From Chiridota heheva (lineage: Eukaryota; Echinodermata; Holothuroidea; Apodida; Chiridotidae): a DNA stretch of 64,000 nucleotides. This document shows, one piece after another, positions 32,946-44,984 of the stretch. A program made the position numbers and the translations under genes. Every line of letters begins with the position of its first letter. The stretch's first letter is position 1. The notes under the pieces were generated by a model. It did not search any database. It saw only the letters and a program-made list of their open reading frames with translations, and had not been told where the DNA came from. The stretch is taken from positions 181,501 through 245,500 of the forward strand of contig JAIGNY010001849.1 of assembly GCA_020152595.1 (NCBI GenBank). Direction: 5' to 3'.

Positions 32946-34218
32946 ACATACATACATACTGTACATTGCCCCCTTCCCCCCCTCCTTTTATCCGGCTATA
33001 TGCCTGACAAGTGCATAATCAGGTTTTAATTTAGGGGGACAGAAGTGCCAGCTGTATACGTTTTGCGCATTAGGCGTGGGGTCTAGGGGCCTGTTCAATT
33101 ACCCCTAGGGGGTCCAGGGGGGCAAAGACCACTAGGGACCCTTCTTGCCCCAGTTATGCATTTTGGTGGAGTGTTTTGGGGAAGAGGGGGTGTGGGCTGG
33201 CTACGCACCTGTAAACAAGTTTTAACATTTTCAAACAAATTGATATCAAACTGATCATCTTTCTGTCATGACCATATCGTGCATTACTGAGTTATCAACC
33301 AGGACATAAATGCATGTTGTCATTACTCAGACACTGTACTCTTGTATTTACTTGTACAGTTGTTGTAGGCATAGCGCTCTACACATGGTATAGAAACGTT
33401 ACGCTTCATAGACAGCGCGCGCTGTAAAACACCAAAGTGATTTGTTGTGATGATGTCATAATTCTTTCATAGATCTCATCAATGACATCAAATTTTGAGT
33501 CTCTGTATAGCCTTGTTGACTGACTGAACCCCACAATTTTGTCACATACGGCATGGTATAGTTGCATCAAATTAAAATATTGGAATATGCAAAAAGTGAG
33601 GGCACATTTGGTATTGTGTCCCCCATCTCAAAAAGTGGGGAGGGGGCACAAGTCCCTCATCTCCCCAGGATGACCCCATGCTAAAAACCCTCAATTTCAG
33701 AGCAAAAACATTCAGCTTTGTACCCCCCTCCCTCCCTATCCCCATATAAGTATGTACCTGTCCTCTACCTGCTTCAGATTTTCTTTTCAAGTTTCTGTTT
33801 AATTTCAAAATGTTGAGTGTGAGATGAGCAAGAGACCAAAATGTACAAGCACCAAATAATAGCTTTCCAACAGAAAATGTACAGATATCCCCCTCACACT
33901 TTTATGATCATCAATTTCCAGTTTATATAGTTTTGAATACATTTATCAGCCCAAAGGCATGTTTTTATCAATTGTCATTAATATTATCAGTCAAGATATC
34001 AACTGTAAGTTCATTTTAAAAATACTAATAAAGAATGAAATGTTGCTCATCAACACTCATGTATCATCTAATATACAAGGTGTAAAACATACTCAGCAAC
34101 TAAACCACTAAATAAGGCTGATCTACTAAATTTGAATTTTTTTCTGAATTGTCTGTAACTATTAACTAATCAAACTCATGCAGCTGAAAATTTTTAGCAC
34201 TTGCTTGGTCAGAAATTA
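32946..34218. other. Interspersed repeat fragments, no gene seen
   Basis: Includes a fragment of the 'gcgtggggtctaggggcc' family at about 33005-33190 (collinear with 37.3 and 59.9 kb) and a perfect palindrome CAGCGCGCGCTG at 33413-33424. Minus-strand open frame 33572-33808 is C-run driven. Confidence 0.5.
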
Positions 34219-34474
34219 GAAATGATTTGTTTGGTGTTTAGGGGCCGATTCCTGATGATATTATTTGTTTGGTGTTTATGGGCCGATTCCTGATGATATG
34301 ATTTGTTTGGTGTTGCCAATTCCTGATGATATTATTTGTTTGGTGTTTAGGGGCCAATTCCTGATAATATTACTTGTTTGGTGTTTAGGGGCCGATTCCT
34401 GATGATATGATTTGTTTGGTGTTGCCAATTCCTGATGATATTGTTTGTTTGGTGTTTAGGGGCCGATTCCTGAT
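34219..34474. repeat. ~38-bp minisatellite with two unit forms
   Basis: Long form 'atttgtttggtgtttagggg' plus 'ccgattcctgatgatat' and a short form lacking 'taggggccg' ('ggtgttgccaattcctg'). The order long-long-short-long-long-short-long suggests that a block of three units (~105 bp) was itself duplicated. Confidence 0.9.
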
Positions 34475-37199
34475 TCAATTACTAAGCTCTTGAAATATGT
34501 CATGCTAATGCTAGAATGCTTTGTCATTTATGAACATGTTGTTTTCTGACAAAGTTGACAATATTAAATGTGTTAATACCCTGATTTGTAGGCCAATATC
34601 CAGTCACCTGCCCTCCCCTGCTCATTGGCCCATTAGGAAGATAAAAGTGACAGTATCAGATTCACAGAGTTAAATTTCAGCCTCACCCTCAATAATAATG
34701 ATACATTGATTTAGAGCTATTGGCCTCAAAGCACTTAATCTTTTTGTGCCATAGTCTCACAATATGAAAACTTCTCCAAGGACTCTTTTCAACAATGCAT
34801 CCACTGCAGCAGTAGTTGTTACACCAATCAGGTACTAAGCATGTACCAATCCAAAAGAGAGTAAACATACATATTAGGCTTGCATGGTCTACCACGGTTT
34901 TGTAACTCAAACTGGTTTCGGTCTAATACATGTTTTATTAAAAACCGAAAAACCAGAAGTACCGAAAAAACCAAAACACTGGAAGAAGAAAAAATCCAAA
35001 AAGATGGTAAAAATTGGTTTTATTTCAGTAAAAAGAAAGTTGATGATTTGTGTAAGAATGTATTTTGAAGTATCTTTTGATATATTTGTGAAAATATGTG
35101 ATAATATGTGATATTTATGCAGATTAAATCAATAATACGATTAAGAAATGATAATGTTTGGAAATGCATCATTACATGTACCTGTAATAACAGGCTTGAA
35201 TCCGCTCAATAATGTCTCTTCTTTCTGGGCTAATATTTTCCACGAACACAGCAACTGTACCTTCATTTTTTTATAATCCTGTTTATTTTAAGTCCTTAAC
35301 ATTATCTCCCGAGTCCTTATGTCTTGTAAAATACTTTGTTAATCCATCATAAATCCTGGCGATAACAATTTTGCAAATCGCAAGACCATTCACTCCATTC
35401 ACTCCTGACTTCTGCACGTAGTAACTCGGAAAGTCCCGTCATTGGTCAAAAAGTTAAACTTTATTCCCACTGTATGTAAATCAGCACAAGGGGTGATTTT
35501 TCCCACGCACCAGTATTAACAACAAGTTAGTGGGATTTGTATCTTTTTCACTATGGGACGATCATTTGTTCCTTGACGCTGTGTATCATATTTTCGAAAG
35601 TTTTTAAAATTTGGATCTGGGAAAACCTGTCGCTATGATTAGCATGGTTTTAGAGGAGTGAAACTGTGTGATCGTTATGGAATAACACGATGCAAAATGA
35701 AGATAGATTATCCCCAAGTAATCAGTATCACTTTATATGATTCACAATTAAAACGCAAGAGAAAACGGCCATTCATTCCTTCAAAAAGTTTATATTCCTT
35801 ACCAATCTCATTTTCATGTGTAAAATATGCTTTTAAACAACTGTCCTTGTCAAAATTGTTCAGATTTTAAAAGAACGGAGGATTTCATGCATTTTGTTTT
35901 AAAAAATGTCTTCCGTTCCCTTGTAATTATGTTTACTCATAATAGCACTATAGCTATGGAATCTTCTGTTCTAATCACATGTGTATGTAATTGACACATG
36001 GCACATGTGATTTGCTTGGGGGTACAAGCTCAAATGATTTCAATGGTTTGAAGTGGATGGAGTTAATATGTTTTTTGCAGACCCGTTAGGTGATAGCCAG
36101 TTGGTATGCATAAATTAATAATATTATCTCTGCATTCTGCTCTGCATATCATTTTACATGTAGAAAAGTAAAATCAGCACCATTTGAGGGTCAAATGGGG
36201 GTAATAAAATCACTTTAAATGCAAACATTATTAAAGTTTATTAATACATTTTATTTATCAATGTCTCCATTATCATTTTCAACATTTACAGAATATACTG
36301 TGATACAAACATCGTTAGCTGCTATCATATAACACTTGCATGTAGTGACTGCAATGAACTTTAAGTTTAGGAATTGTTTACATTACGGGTGGGTGTTAAA
36401 ACCGTTTTTGTTTTTCCGGTTAAAACCAGTTTTGTTTTGAAACTTGAGATCAACTTCACTAACTGCATGACTTCCATCCTGCAGATTTTCTGAGCCATAA
36501 GTGTAGCAGGGGTGCAGGGGCGGGATAATTAATTGGTTCCTTAACACTAGAAAGAAAACTAGGCAGTGGAGCCTCCTCTGAGAGGATTTCACCTGCCCGG
36601 TTGGGAAACCAAATTGGAAAAATATTAACATAAAATTGAGAAAGAGAAAAAATTGTTATATTGAACAAAAATTTGGTAAAATTATTTGGAATTTGGGTGA
36701 AATTTTGCAACATTTCCAAAAAATAGAGAAAAATTTACTGAAAATTTCCCGATTAACAGCAATGTTTCACAGAAACTTATTTACATAACCAGTGCAATTT
36801 TCCGCTTTAAACTAGTTTTTTTTTTTTATCTTCTCCCACCCCCCACATTACCCTTCTCAAGCCTCTATCCAAAAGTATGTAAAGGAAAAAATAAATTATA
36901 ACATAATAGCATTAGGTTGCAAAACGTTTACAAAATTTAAAAAAAATACCACAAAAAATGACTATATTCATTCAGGCAAAATTACATTCCCCACACAAAA
37001 TGCTTTAAGTGTATCCCTACGCAGGGGTGGCAGAGCTGGGGAGATGGAAGGGGTTGCAGATGAACATGTGTTATCACGTTACTCAACCTCACAGCCAATA
37101 TTATCACATGTCACCTGACCTCAATAGCCTCCCTAATATTTTGAATGCTACACCGCCCCTGCTATGTATTAATTCAGCAACCTTCCACCAATTATCTAA
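34475..37199. other. Unique AT-rich stretch, no gene seen
   Basis: About 2.7 kb. Short stretches rich in 'aaaccggtttt'-like and 'aaaaccag' motifs occur at 34900-34990 and 36390-36440. No supported exon or complete element. Confidence 0.4.
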
Positions 37200-37485
37200 G
37201 CAGTGGCAGATCTAGGATTTGTAAAAGGGGGGTGGTAAGGAAGAGCATGAAGGGGTGATTTGAAGTTGTAGGAAGATATTGCCATGCAAGCGCAAATCAG
37301 AGCATAAAGCACGAGGCGTTGGGTGTGGGGTTCAGGGGCCCGCTAAAGGGCCCCTGGTGGAGTCCAGGAGCAAAACCCTGGTGGAGGTCCAGGGGTAACC
37401 CCGGAGCTCCTGGAATATTTAATATTTCAGGGTTTAAATTGGCCACAAAATAACTCAAAACATGCTTAATGTTCAAACACATTTA
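37200..37485. repeat. Dispersed 'gggcccctggtgg' family, copy at 37.2 kb
   Basis: Collinear with 59825-60082: 'gggcccctggtgg', 'gtccagg', 'gctcct..aatatttaatatt', 'attggcc.caaaataac' and 'tcaaacacatttac' appear in the same order. Partial relatives are at 29.94 and 33.0 kb. The family appears old and non-coding. Confidence 0.75.
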
Positions 37486-37600
37486 CTCTTGATTTGTCAA
37501 AAGTGTGGGATGTATAACTCCCCCTCCCTCCCTTGATCTACGCCCATGGTGGCCGAGGTGTAGGATTTCATTAATTATTAAAAGACTAAGCTCCTATCTA

Positions 37601-38472
37601 TAACCGTGGATGTAAGATCCCTGCGTGAAAGGGGAGGATGTCCTACATCTTTCTAATTTCCCCCAAAATATCCAAAGTTTGTTGTTTAGAATACCACTTT
37701 TTTCTGGGAGGATCATCCATGAGTTGATATAAAACCAAGTTCGGTCTGTACTTTGCTTATGTTTACATTTAGCTAGCTCTGCGATCTGCTGTGATTAACA
37801 AGCCCTACAGTATGTTCGTACTTAATGACATGCGCGCATACTTGCAATTGGTAAAAAGAAGCACTAAAGTAATAGAACATCTATTCTAAGTCTATGTATA
37901 AACGAAACGTAATTTTAACCATTGGTGTTCACTTTACCAGTTCGCCTCACATGATTTTGATTAATTCACACTAAAAGATATAATTACAAAATTCTTATTG
38001 CTCAGGAAATATTATATGCGAGTAGGTGTATGAAACTATTGCATAATATTTTTTTTTTGACTGGAAAAGGGGGGTAGCTAGCAACCCTAGTCATCCCCCC
38101 CCCCCTTCCCCTCCCCGAATCCACCCATGCTAAGTAGCATATTACTCACTCAGCGAATGAAAACAGAAATTCTATACCTTATATACAATTTTTCATTGTT
38201 CCAGTTCCAGGCAGTTACTTGAAATTCCCAATCTATTTTCAACTTTACATTCTTGATTATACAAAACAAAATCATTCCCATGAAATGGCTACATTATGCA
38301 GTCATACCCATGGAGTCATACAAGCAATACGGCAAGTATTACTGCAAGCATTATGGCAAGCATTACTTGAGGACAATGTGTGTATTTTAAGACAAAAAAA
38401 ACATCGTAAATACCTGCCATTTTTGTAGCTGTGAAGAAAAAGATCACAGATTCAACAATTCTTCAACATGAC
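37601..38472. repeat. Direct segmental duplication, copy 1 (872 bp)
   Basis: Begins 'taaccgtggatgtaag' and ends 'attcttcaacatgac'. It is collinear with 38537-39133 at high identity except for a 253-bp block (37950-38202) missing from copy 2. Confidence 0.93.
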
Positions 38473-38535
38473 TCTGTCCCTCATTATCTCCACCCTGTCC
38501 CCCTTTTTGCAAACCCTCTACATTTTGTTAAATTA
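38471..38535. repeat. 65-bp filler between the two duplication copies, also at 40950-41013
   Basis: 'actctgtccctcattatctc', 'caccctgtccccctttttgc' and 'aaaccctctacattttgtt' are found here and, with one or two changes, at the right end of the 21-bp array at 40.95 kb. Confidence 0.93.
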
Positions 38536-38536
38536 A

Positions 38537-39133
38537 ATAACCGTGGATGTAAGTCCCTGCGTGAAAGGTGAGGATGTCCTACATCTTTCTAATTCCCCCC
38601 AAAATATCCAGTTTGTTGTTTAGAACACCACTTTTTTCTGGGAGGATCATCCATGAGTTAATATAAAACCAAGTTCTGTCTGTACTTTGCTTATGTTTAC
38701 GTTTAGCTAGCTCTGCGATCTGCTGTGATTAACAAGCCCTATGTACGTACTTAATGACATGCACGCATACTTGCAATTGGTAAAAGAAGCACTAAAGTAA
38801 TAGCATATCTATTCTAAGTCTATGTATAAACGAAAAGTAATTTTAACCATTGGTGTTCACTTTACCAGTTCGCCTCAGTTCCAGTCAGTTACTTGAAATT
38901 CCCTAATCTATTTCTAACTTTACATTCTTGATTATACAAAACAAAATCATTCCCATGAAATGGCTACATTATGCAGTCATACCATGGAGTCATACAAGCA
39001 ATATGGCAAGCAATACGCAAGCATTACTTGAGGACAATGTGTGTATTTCAAAACAAAACAAACATCGTAAATACCTGCCATTTTTGTAGCTGTGAAGAAA
39101 AAGATCACAGATTCAACAATTCTTCAACATGAC
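38537..39133. repeat. Direct segmental duplication, copy 2 (597 bp, with 253-bp deletion)
   Basis: Same start and end as copy 1. At about 38877 'gttcgcctca' joins directly to 'gttccagtcagttacttg'. In copy 1 these are separated by 253 bp with a shared CA at both edges. Confidence 0.93.
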
Positions 39134-39189
39134 TTGCACGCAATTAGTTTGAATAAAAAGAAAGGTGAACATGCTAAACAAACTAACTG

Positions 39190-39370
39190 TTAAAGGTGTA
39201 TGGACAGGTAGAGGTAGCATTGCGGAATTGATTTAAAATCAACTAAAGAACATGAAAAAACAAAAGATGTCATCAAAATCAGTTAGAAATTGGCCATTTT
39301 ACAGTTTTTTGAAGGATTTTAAAAATTGGCCATTTTACAGTTTTTTGAAGGATTCTATGCAAATCTGGAC
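39190..39370. repeat. Single unit related to the 28-bp array, plus a 36-bp direct duplication
   Basis: 'aaggtgtatggacaggtaga' at about 39196 matches the 28-bp minisatellite unit of 2673-3628. It is followed by 'catcaaaatcagtt', then 'ggccattttacag', which has relatives in the same order just after that array. 'aattggccattttacagttt' plus 'tttgaaggatt' is duplicated at 39290-39355. Confidence 0.75.
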
Positions 39371-40107
39371 AAATATGTAAATTTTCCAGTTGCTCTTGTG
39401 ATGTATTTACTATCTTTGAACAAGCGTAGATAATTGTACTGAAGAGGATTTGATCTCCCCATCCACCCGCAAGTTGGAGATGGCATTTTAAACATTTTCA
39501 AGGTCTCAAATTAAAGGAAGAAATATAAATGTTTGCTTTGGTTTGTTGATGTTTAACGGCACAGCAAATATAAAGAAATGTTAAGAAAACAAAAGCATTT
39601 TGAGGTGTTTCCTGTTCATACATCACATTTTTTCAATGTGTTAAAAAAGTCAAACTGATTACTCATAACTAAAAACTACACATGCTGTTTGCAAGATTCA
39701 AAGACAATCAAGCTCAAGACTATTCAATCTGATGCTCATATTTGTCAGTGAACGGCAAAACAGAAACCTCTTGTACCTGTCCATACATGTAGACCTTTAA
39801 TTTCTGGTCAAGTGCTTTGTAAGTTATGTCTTGAAGGTCATCCAACTTGAATGACCATAAGGTGGCCATCAATAATGCCAGCATATGTGGGGAAGGGGGG
39901 AGGGGATGTCATCGCCCACCCCTGCACATGAAATGTCCAAATTTAAAAGATGGCTTTAATTTTTGTTCTGTCGACACCACTAGGTTCCTTAACGTAAATG
40001 TGCCAATTTGTTTACATTCCTTTAGATATCTCAAAAAGGTGAGTTAAGTATTCTGCAGACAAATTAATCATTCCTGCTACAGAGCAGACCAGGTTTGAAT
40101 GATCACC
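39371..40107. other. Unique stretch, no gene seen
   Basis: Contains 'ttggtttgttgatgtttaac' at about 39538, the same GTTTAAC junction found next to SINE-like tails at 17577 and 43223. No exon supported. Confidence 0.45.
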
Positions 40108-40228
40108 ACCCACCTGGCAAACATACATACAAGCTATTTCAGATCATTAGGATCCAACATACATACAAGCTATATCAGATCATTAGGATCCAACATACAT
40201 ACAAGCTACATCAGATCATTAGGATCCT
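40108..40228. repeat. 39-bp repeat, 3 copies
   Basis: 'acatacatacaagctatatc' plus 'agatcattaggatccaac' repeats three times with single changes. Confidence 0.92.
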
Positions 40229-40696
40229 ATCATGCTAATTAATGATCAAATCATTGGTGTCCTGGTTAGCTTCAATTTATCACCCATAAAGAATATTTAA
40301 TGAGCCATATGGGATTGCCACTCTAGTCAAATTTTTTTAGCTATTACTGTATCTTGATACACGTTTGGCACAGTCGGACCATGGAGGTACCACTTTACAG
40401 GTACCTCCTATGGTTGCACCATACTTGTTTGCCTATGTAGCACCTAAGTTAAATACCTAATGAGGTGATGATATGTATAGCAAACCTAAATGCATGCCGT
40501 TGTTTCATTGGTGGAACCATGCAGGGATTAAATAACAAATCCCTTGTTGGTGAAACAAACAATGATGATATCATGAAATGAAATGAGCTCTTTAAACAAA
40601 ATTTTTGATGGTTATAGTTTCTTTTTGTAGAAAACCTAACATTCTGATGAAAAAGGTAATGGATTCAGTAGCATTCCTCACAATTCCTTTAGTTTT
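40229..40696. other. Unique stretch, no gene seen
   Basis: No element or exon recognised. Confidence 0.4.
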
Positions 40697-40950
40697 GGTC
40701 CCTCCACCTTGCCCCTATTTCCCTCCACCTTGCCCCTATTTCCCTCCACCTTGCCCTATTTCCCTCCACCTTGCCCCTATTTCCCTCCACCTGCCCACCT
40801 TGCCCCTATTTCCCTCCACCTTGCCCCTATTTCCCTCCACCTTGCCCCTATTTCCTCCACCTTGCCCCTATTTCCTCACCTTGCCCCTATTTCCCTCCAC
40901 CTTGCCAACCTTGCCCCTATTTCCCTCCACCTTACCCCTATTTCCCTCCA
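40697..40950. repeat. 21-bp C-rich minisatellite, about 12 copies
   Basis: The unit is 'ccctatttccctccaccttg' plus 'c'. Several units have lost one C or are fused ('cacctgcccacc', 'ccttgccaacc'). The frame is therefore not maintained, which argues against coding. Confidence 0.93.
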
Positions 40951-41013
40951 CTCTGTCCCTCATTATCTCCACCCTGTCCCCCTTTTTGCAAACCCTCTAC
41001 ATTTTGTTGAATT

Positions 41014-42832
41014 GATCCATCACAATTTTTACCATCTCCTCCTTATCTTTGCATAACAAATGAGAATGTGAAATAGTTTCCAATAATGCAACACTTCCCT
41101 AAATATCCCACACCTAGAGATTTGGGAGCAAAGACCACACTGCAGTTGCCTGCAGCACAAGAATTGTTACTGACAAAAGCAGTAATTACAGTGCAGGCCA
41201 ATTCACATTAGTATCACAACAAACAGTGTATAGTACCCAAAATGATTGTTTGTTTACAAAAAAAGATGACCATGCATGTCTCTTTTGTTAATTGACCTTA
41301 ATAACTGACTTGACCAGATAGTCTGGGATTACGACTTCATTCTGTCTTGAAAGGTAGAAAGATTTTAACTGTTAGAAGGAAACATTGTTTGGGAACAAAG
41401 GGAGGGGGAAGGGGGGGAAGGGGGAGGACTGTTAACAAAGTGCCTCTATTGGAAATGAAAAGTGTCCCTTTTAAAGATGAAAAGTGCCCCTCAATTATGT
41501 CCCAATAGTAGGAAACTGGTGACTTTTGTCAGTCCCATGTGCGGGAGGAATGTGGCCCCATTGAAAAGTGCCTCTTTCTAAAAATAAAGTGCCCCTTTTA
41601 CATTACTTTGTTGTTTTGGGCTCACTTATTTTATCTACAGATTGGGATGGGGACATGTTTATGACTTATAAAGTGTCCCTAAGCGGTCATGCCCACCCCC
41701 TCCTCCTACAGGGCATACTAGTAAAACGAACATCTACAATGCGCATTGTACATATGCATTACAGTCAGTTCAATTGCAAAATTCCTTAGCTTTTCTTAAA
41801 GGGGCAAAATTTCAACCAACTCTCCCTCTTTAAGCGGTCTATAAAGGTAGTTCATAAACATCAACATCAGATAGTATCTGTTTTATAACATTAAATTCAG
41901 AGTATAACCGATAAACCAGGGCCGGGTTTGGCAATGGGCAACATGGGCAGTTGCACATGGGCCTCCACAACCAGGACCTTCACATATTTCATGAAAAAAA
42001 ATTGTAAAGGAAAATGTGGTAGCAACCTGTTAATTTGCATTGGTAGGAGTGGTAGCAACTTCTTCATTTGTAGTAAAACTTGAACAGGCAAACAGGCTTA
42101 CAAAATAAAAAATCTTGAACATAAATTTACTTCAAAAATCACAAAATACTGCACCATTTTGCATCTAATCACCCTTAATTATTCCAAAAAATTCCAAAGG
42201 AGTACACCCCTTTCCATAGACCTCTCCACCAGGATGGCGGTCATTAGAGTAGCGTGAGCCTCCACTCCTGAAGTTGCCCATGGGCCTCCACATGTCGAAA
42301 TCCGGCCCTGCGATAAACGTCTCACCTCATCTAAGATTTAGAAATATAAACCTATAGTAACTTTGGTGTGCCCCTTATGGTGACCAAATTTTTGTTGGTT
42401 TCTTTGAGTTTCTGGTAAGCAACTCACTACAATGATTCTCAGGACAAAGCGACATATCCATATTTGGTTGTCCTTCTCGGTCCACAGACAGCAGAGATGA
42501 ATTGTCCACTTCTTCCAAATGAGCATTTTGTCACTCATCGTAGGTCCATCTCACTTGATATAACCAAAGATGTAGGAATGATGGACGGATTATGAACCAT
42601 GAAGTAGCTGGTAGCCCCATGATTGAATAAGAGACTGCATTAATCAATCTAATCTTAGTAGCACTTAGCATCATGGACATAGCTAAACAAACAAGGCCCA
42701 TCTATCAGATCTAAGATAAACATTGATAATAAGCTTGAAGTGACCAGTGATGGATAACAATGAATGAATATTCATCTATCACCTCTTCACATGTTACACC
42801 TCCCTGCTGGAAATTCCAGTTCAACTGGGGTG
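41014..42832. other. Interspersed repeat fragments, no gene seen
   Basis: 41440-41590 contains 'gaaaagtgcccct'-type units that are inverted relatives of 22735-22800. 41925-42310 is flanked by 'gcaacatgggcagttg' and inverted-looking 'gttgcccatgggcc' segments at 41937 and 42274, about 330 bp apart, suggesting a small hairpin-ended element, not resolved. Confidence 0.45.
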
Positions 42833-43000
42833 AACCGGGTTTTTTCCCAACTAGGTTAATACGGAAATTGGAACAAATGGGTTAAACTAGGTTGAACTGG
42901 GTTGAACTAGGTTATCTACTTTGCCCTATTTGAACCCAGTTTAAACCCAGTTTAACCTAGTTCAAACCCAGTTCATTCAAATGGCTTCAACTTGAATTTA
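42833..43000. repeat. Inverted repeat of 'gggttgaacta' units (hairpin)
   Basis: The left arm (42888-42914, 'gttaaactaggttgaactgg' and onward) is complementary to the right arm (42938-42984, 'cagtttaacctagttcaaac'), with about 25 bp between. Each arm is itself a ~10-bp tandem repeat, so several pairing registers are possible. Confidence 0.85.
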
Positions 43001-43186
43001 CAGCAGGGCTAGCACAATGATTCCTTTTAGCAGCAAATTCAGACTACAACAGTTTCTAAAGATTATATTAAAATGCTTATTTGGTTATCAGGTTCTTCCT
43101 AACAAAATGTTTGCAGTAACACAAAATGCTTAACCACAAAATGCTTTAGTAACACAAAATTTGTCACTAATTTTTCCAACTTTATG
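43001..43186. other. Short unique stretch with 'acacaaaatg' duplications
   Basis: 'taacacaaaatgctta' recurs two or three times at 43118-43160. Confidence 0.5.
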
Positions 43187-43345
43187 AAAAGGTAAGTTAG
43201 CATAGCATAGCATAGCAAGGTTTAACATCCCGAAAGCATCCAGTGCTGGACATTATACCGAAACGGCCACGGCCTTTGATAACCAGTTGTGAACTCACTG
43301 GATGCAGACCCACCGGGATTCGAATCGGGATTTAAAGACATAACG
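43187..43345 (-). mobile_element. 5'-truncated SINE-like element with pentanucleotide tail
   Basis: Minus strand shows a B-box-like 'attcgaatcccgg' (about 43318-43330), a ~90-bp body, then 'cgggatgttaaac' followed by a tail of TATGC units (about 43199-43217). The GTTAAAC plus 5-bp repeat junction matches 17.58 kb, but the tail unit and the body differ. The A box is missing. Confidence 0.65.
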
Positions 43346-43432
43346 AAGATGTTTTGTTTTTCAAAGTTGTCTATAGATAACTTCTAGAATATTGATTGCT
43401 GACATAATCAAGCTAAAAACAAAGCATTCTGG

Positions 43433-43556
43433 GTCGGATGTGTGTAGCCTATAGCAGAGGATAAACATTCCAAGTCGGCTGTGCCTCTTGTGTAGCCTAT
43501 AGCAGAGAATTAACATTCCGAGTCGGCTGTGAGTAGCCTATAGCAGAGGATTAAGA
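43433..43556. repeat. ~43-bp repeat, 3 copies
   Basis: 'gtgtagcctatagcagagga' plus 'taaacattcc(a/g)agtcggctgtg' repeats at 43440, 43490 and 43530, with a deletion in the last unit. Confidence 0.88.
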
Positions 43557-44984
43557 AACAATACATTTACAATGAAAAATGAAGAACTATATGACATCAC
43601 CAATTTCTTATTTCCTTGAATACTTCATTTTGACGTTTAAGCTGGGATTTTGTACTACTTTCATGCCTTTGATATTTTTCGGCTTTTTTCATGAATTTCC
43701 ATAAATTTTAAAGCAAGTGATTTATCTCATTATTCATATACCTTTAAGGTATATGTACATCTGTTACAAGATTTTTTTAATAGTTTGTTTCAATTTAAAG
43801 ATACAGTGGTATATGATTATACCATGTTACCATGGAAACATTGTTCTGTTAATCTTTGTTGTATTTTATAATGTTTGCATTAATAGAAATAGTTTACAGA
43901 GTAGCATTTGCCCGAGGGTTAAGCTTTAGGATTTTTGCATTACTGCAAATCTATTTTGCAACTTTACATTGTGTGAATATAACAATATATACTAAATGCA
44001 GGAGATACAAAATCTATGGATAATGAATCTTGTTGCATAATGCATCACAAGTTGTATGGGGAATATCTAATTACTGATATAATGGTTTACTTACACATAG
44101 ATGCATGCAATTTTACAATTTTCACCCCTTGTACATTCAATTGCAGTACTTAAATACCGGTGGATCCAGGGGGTTGGGGGGTCCAGACTCCCCTTTTGGA
44201 ATTTTCACAATAATAATTTGTAACACTAAAGCCATACATTTTCACTCACCTAGCCCATGTAATCGTTAGCAGTGTTACATTTTGTTGAAAAATGTAATTA
44301 CATACACTCTTTGTATTTTTTTAATGCTGCGGATTGATATTCATTCAATATCCTCATTGCAGCTATCAAGTCATTATTTGTTTTATGGTGGCTTAAAATT
44401 AGCTTAGCAATAAAAACATTTTTTTAAAGGTTCGGGGGCATCGTCCCCTCGACCCAATATGCGAACTACGTTTACATCACTAACTTCAAAATAAAATCTA
44501 AGATGACATTTCAATGATCTCGATTCGAGGGACCTCAGCCCTGCTGCAGACCCTTTTTGAAGACTGATACACATTTTTTTGACAAAATTGTCAATTTTTT
44601 AAATTCTTTCAAATTTGACTTCCTCATTTTTTCATGGAAATTGTTTTTTTTTTTCAAATTTGAAAATGGGAAACAGGAGTATTATGCCTAACGGGACAGG
44701 ACGAAATGAAAGAGTTGTCAGGATTCAGGACCAGGTCTAATCTATTCAGATAACATCTGACTGTAGTATACGCTATAGCCTGATAGCCACTACAAGGCTG
44801 CTATACACAGTATAGCAAGTATTGCCTTGCAAGTTAATGCCTATTGTGGGAGGTGTTCTTAACAACTCCTTGGTTTATATCACCAGGTCTGATCAGGCCA
44901 TTAGGTCAAGATCAGTTATAAAACTTTTTATAACAAACATATTATGTCCAATCTCCGTTAAAAGCGTTTAAATACTACAAGAAA
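43557..44984. other. Unique AT-rich stretch, no gene seen
   Basis: Short G-rich repeat fragments at 44160-44200 and 44425-44460. No exon supported. Confidence 0.4.

Noticed and set aside
34884..35111. Lys-rich 75-codon frame as a gene
   Set aside because: It lies in 'aaaccgaaaaacc' low-complexity repeats with no splice sites.
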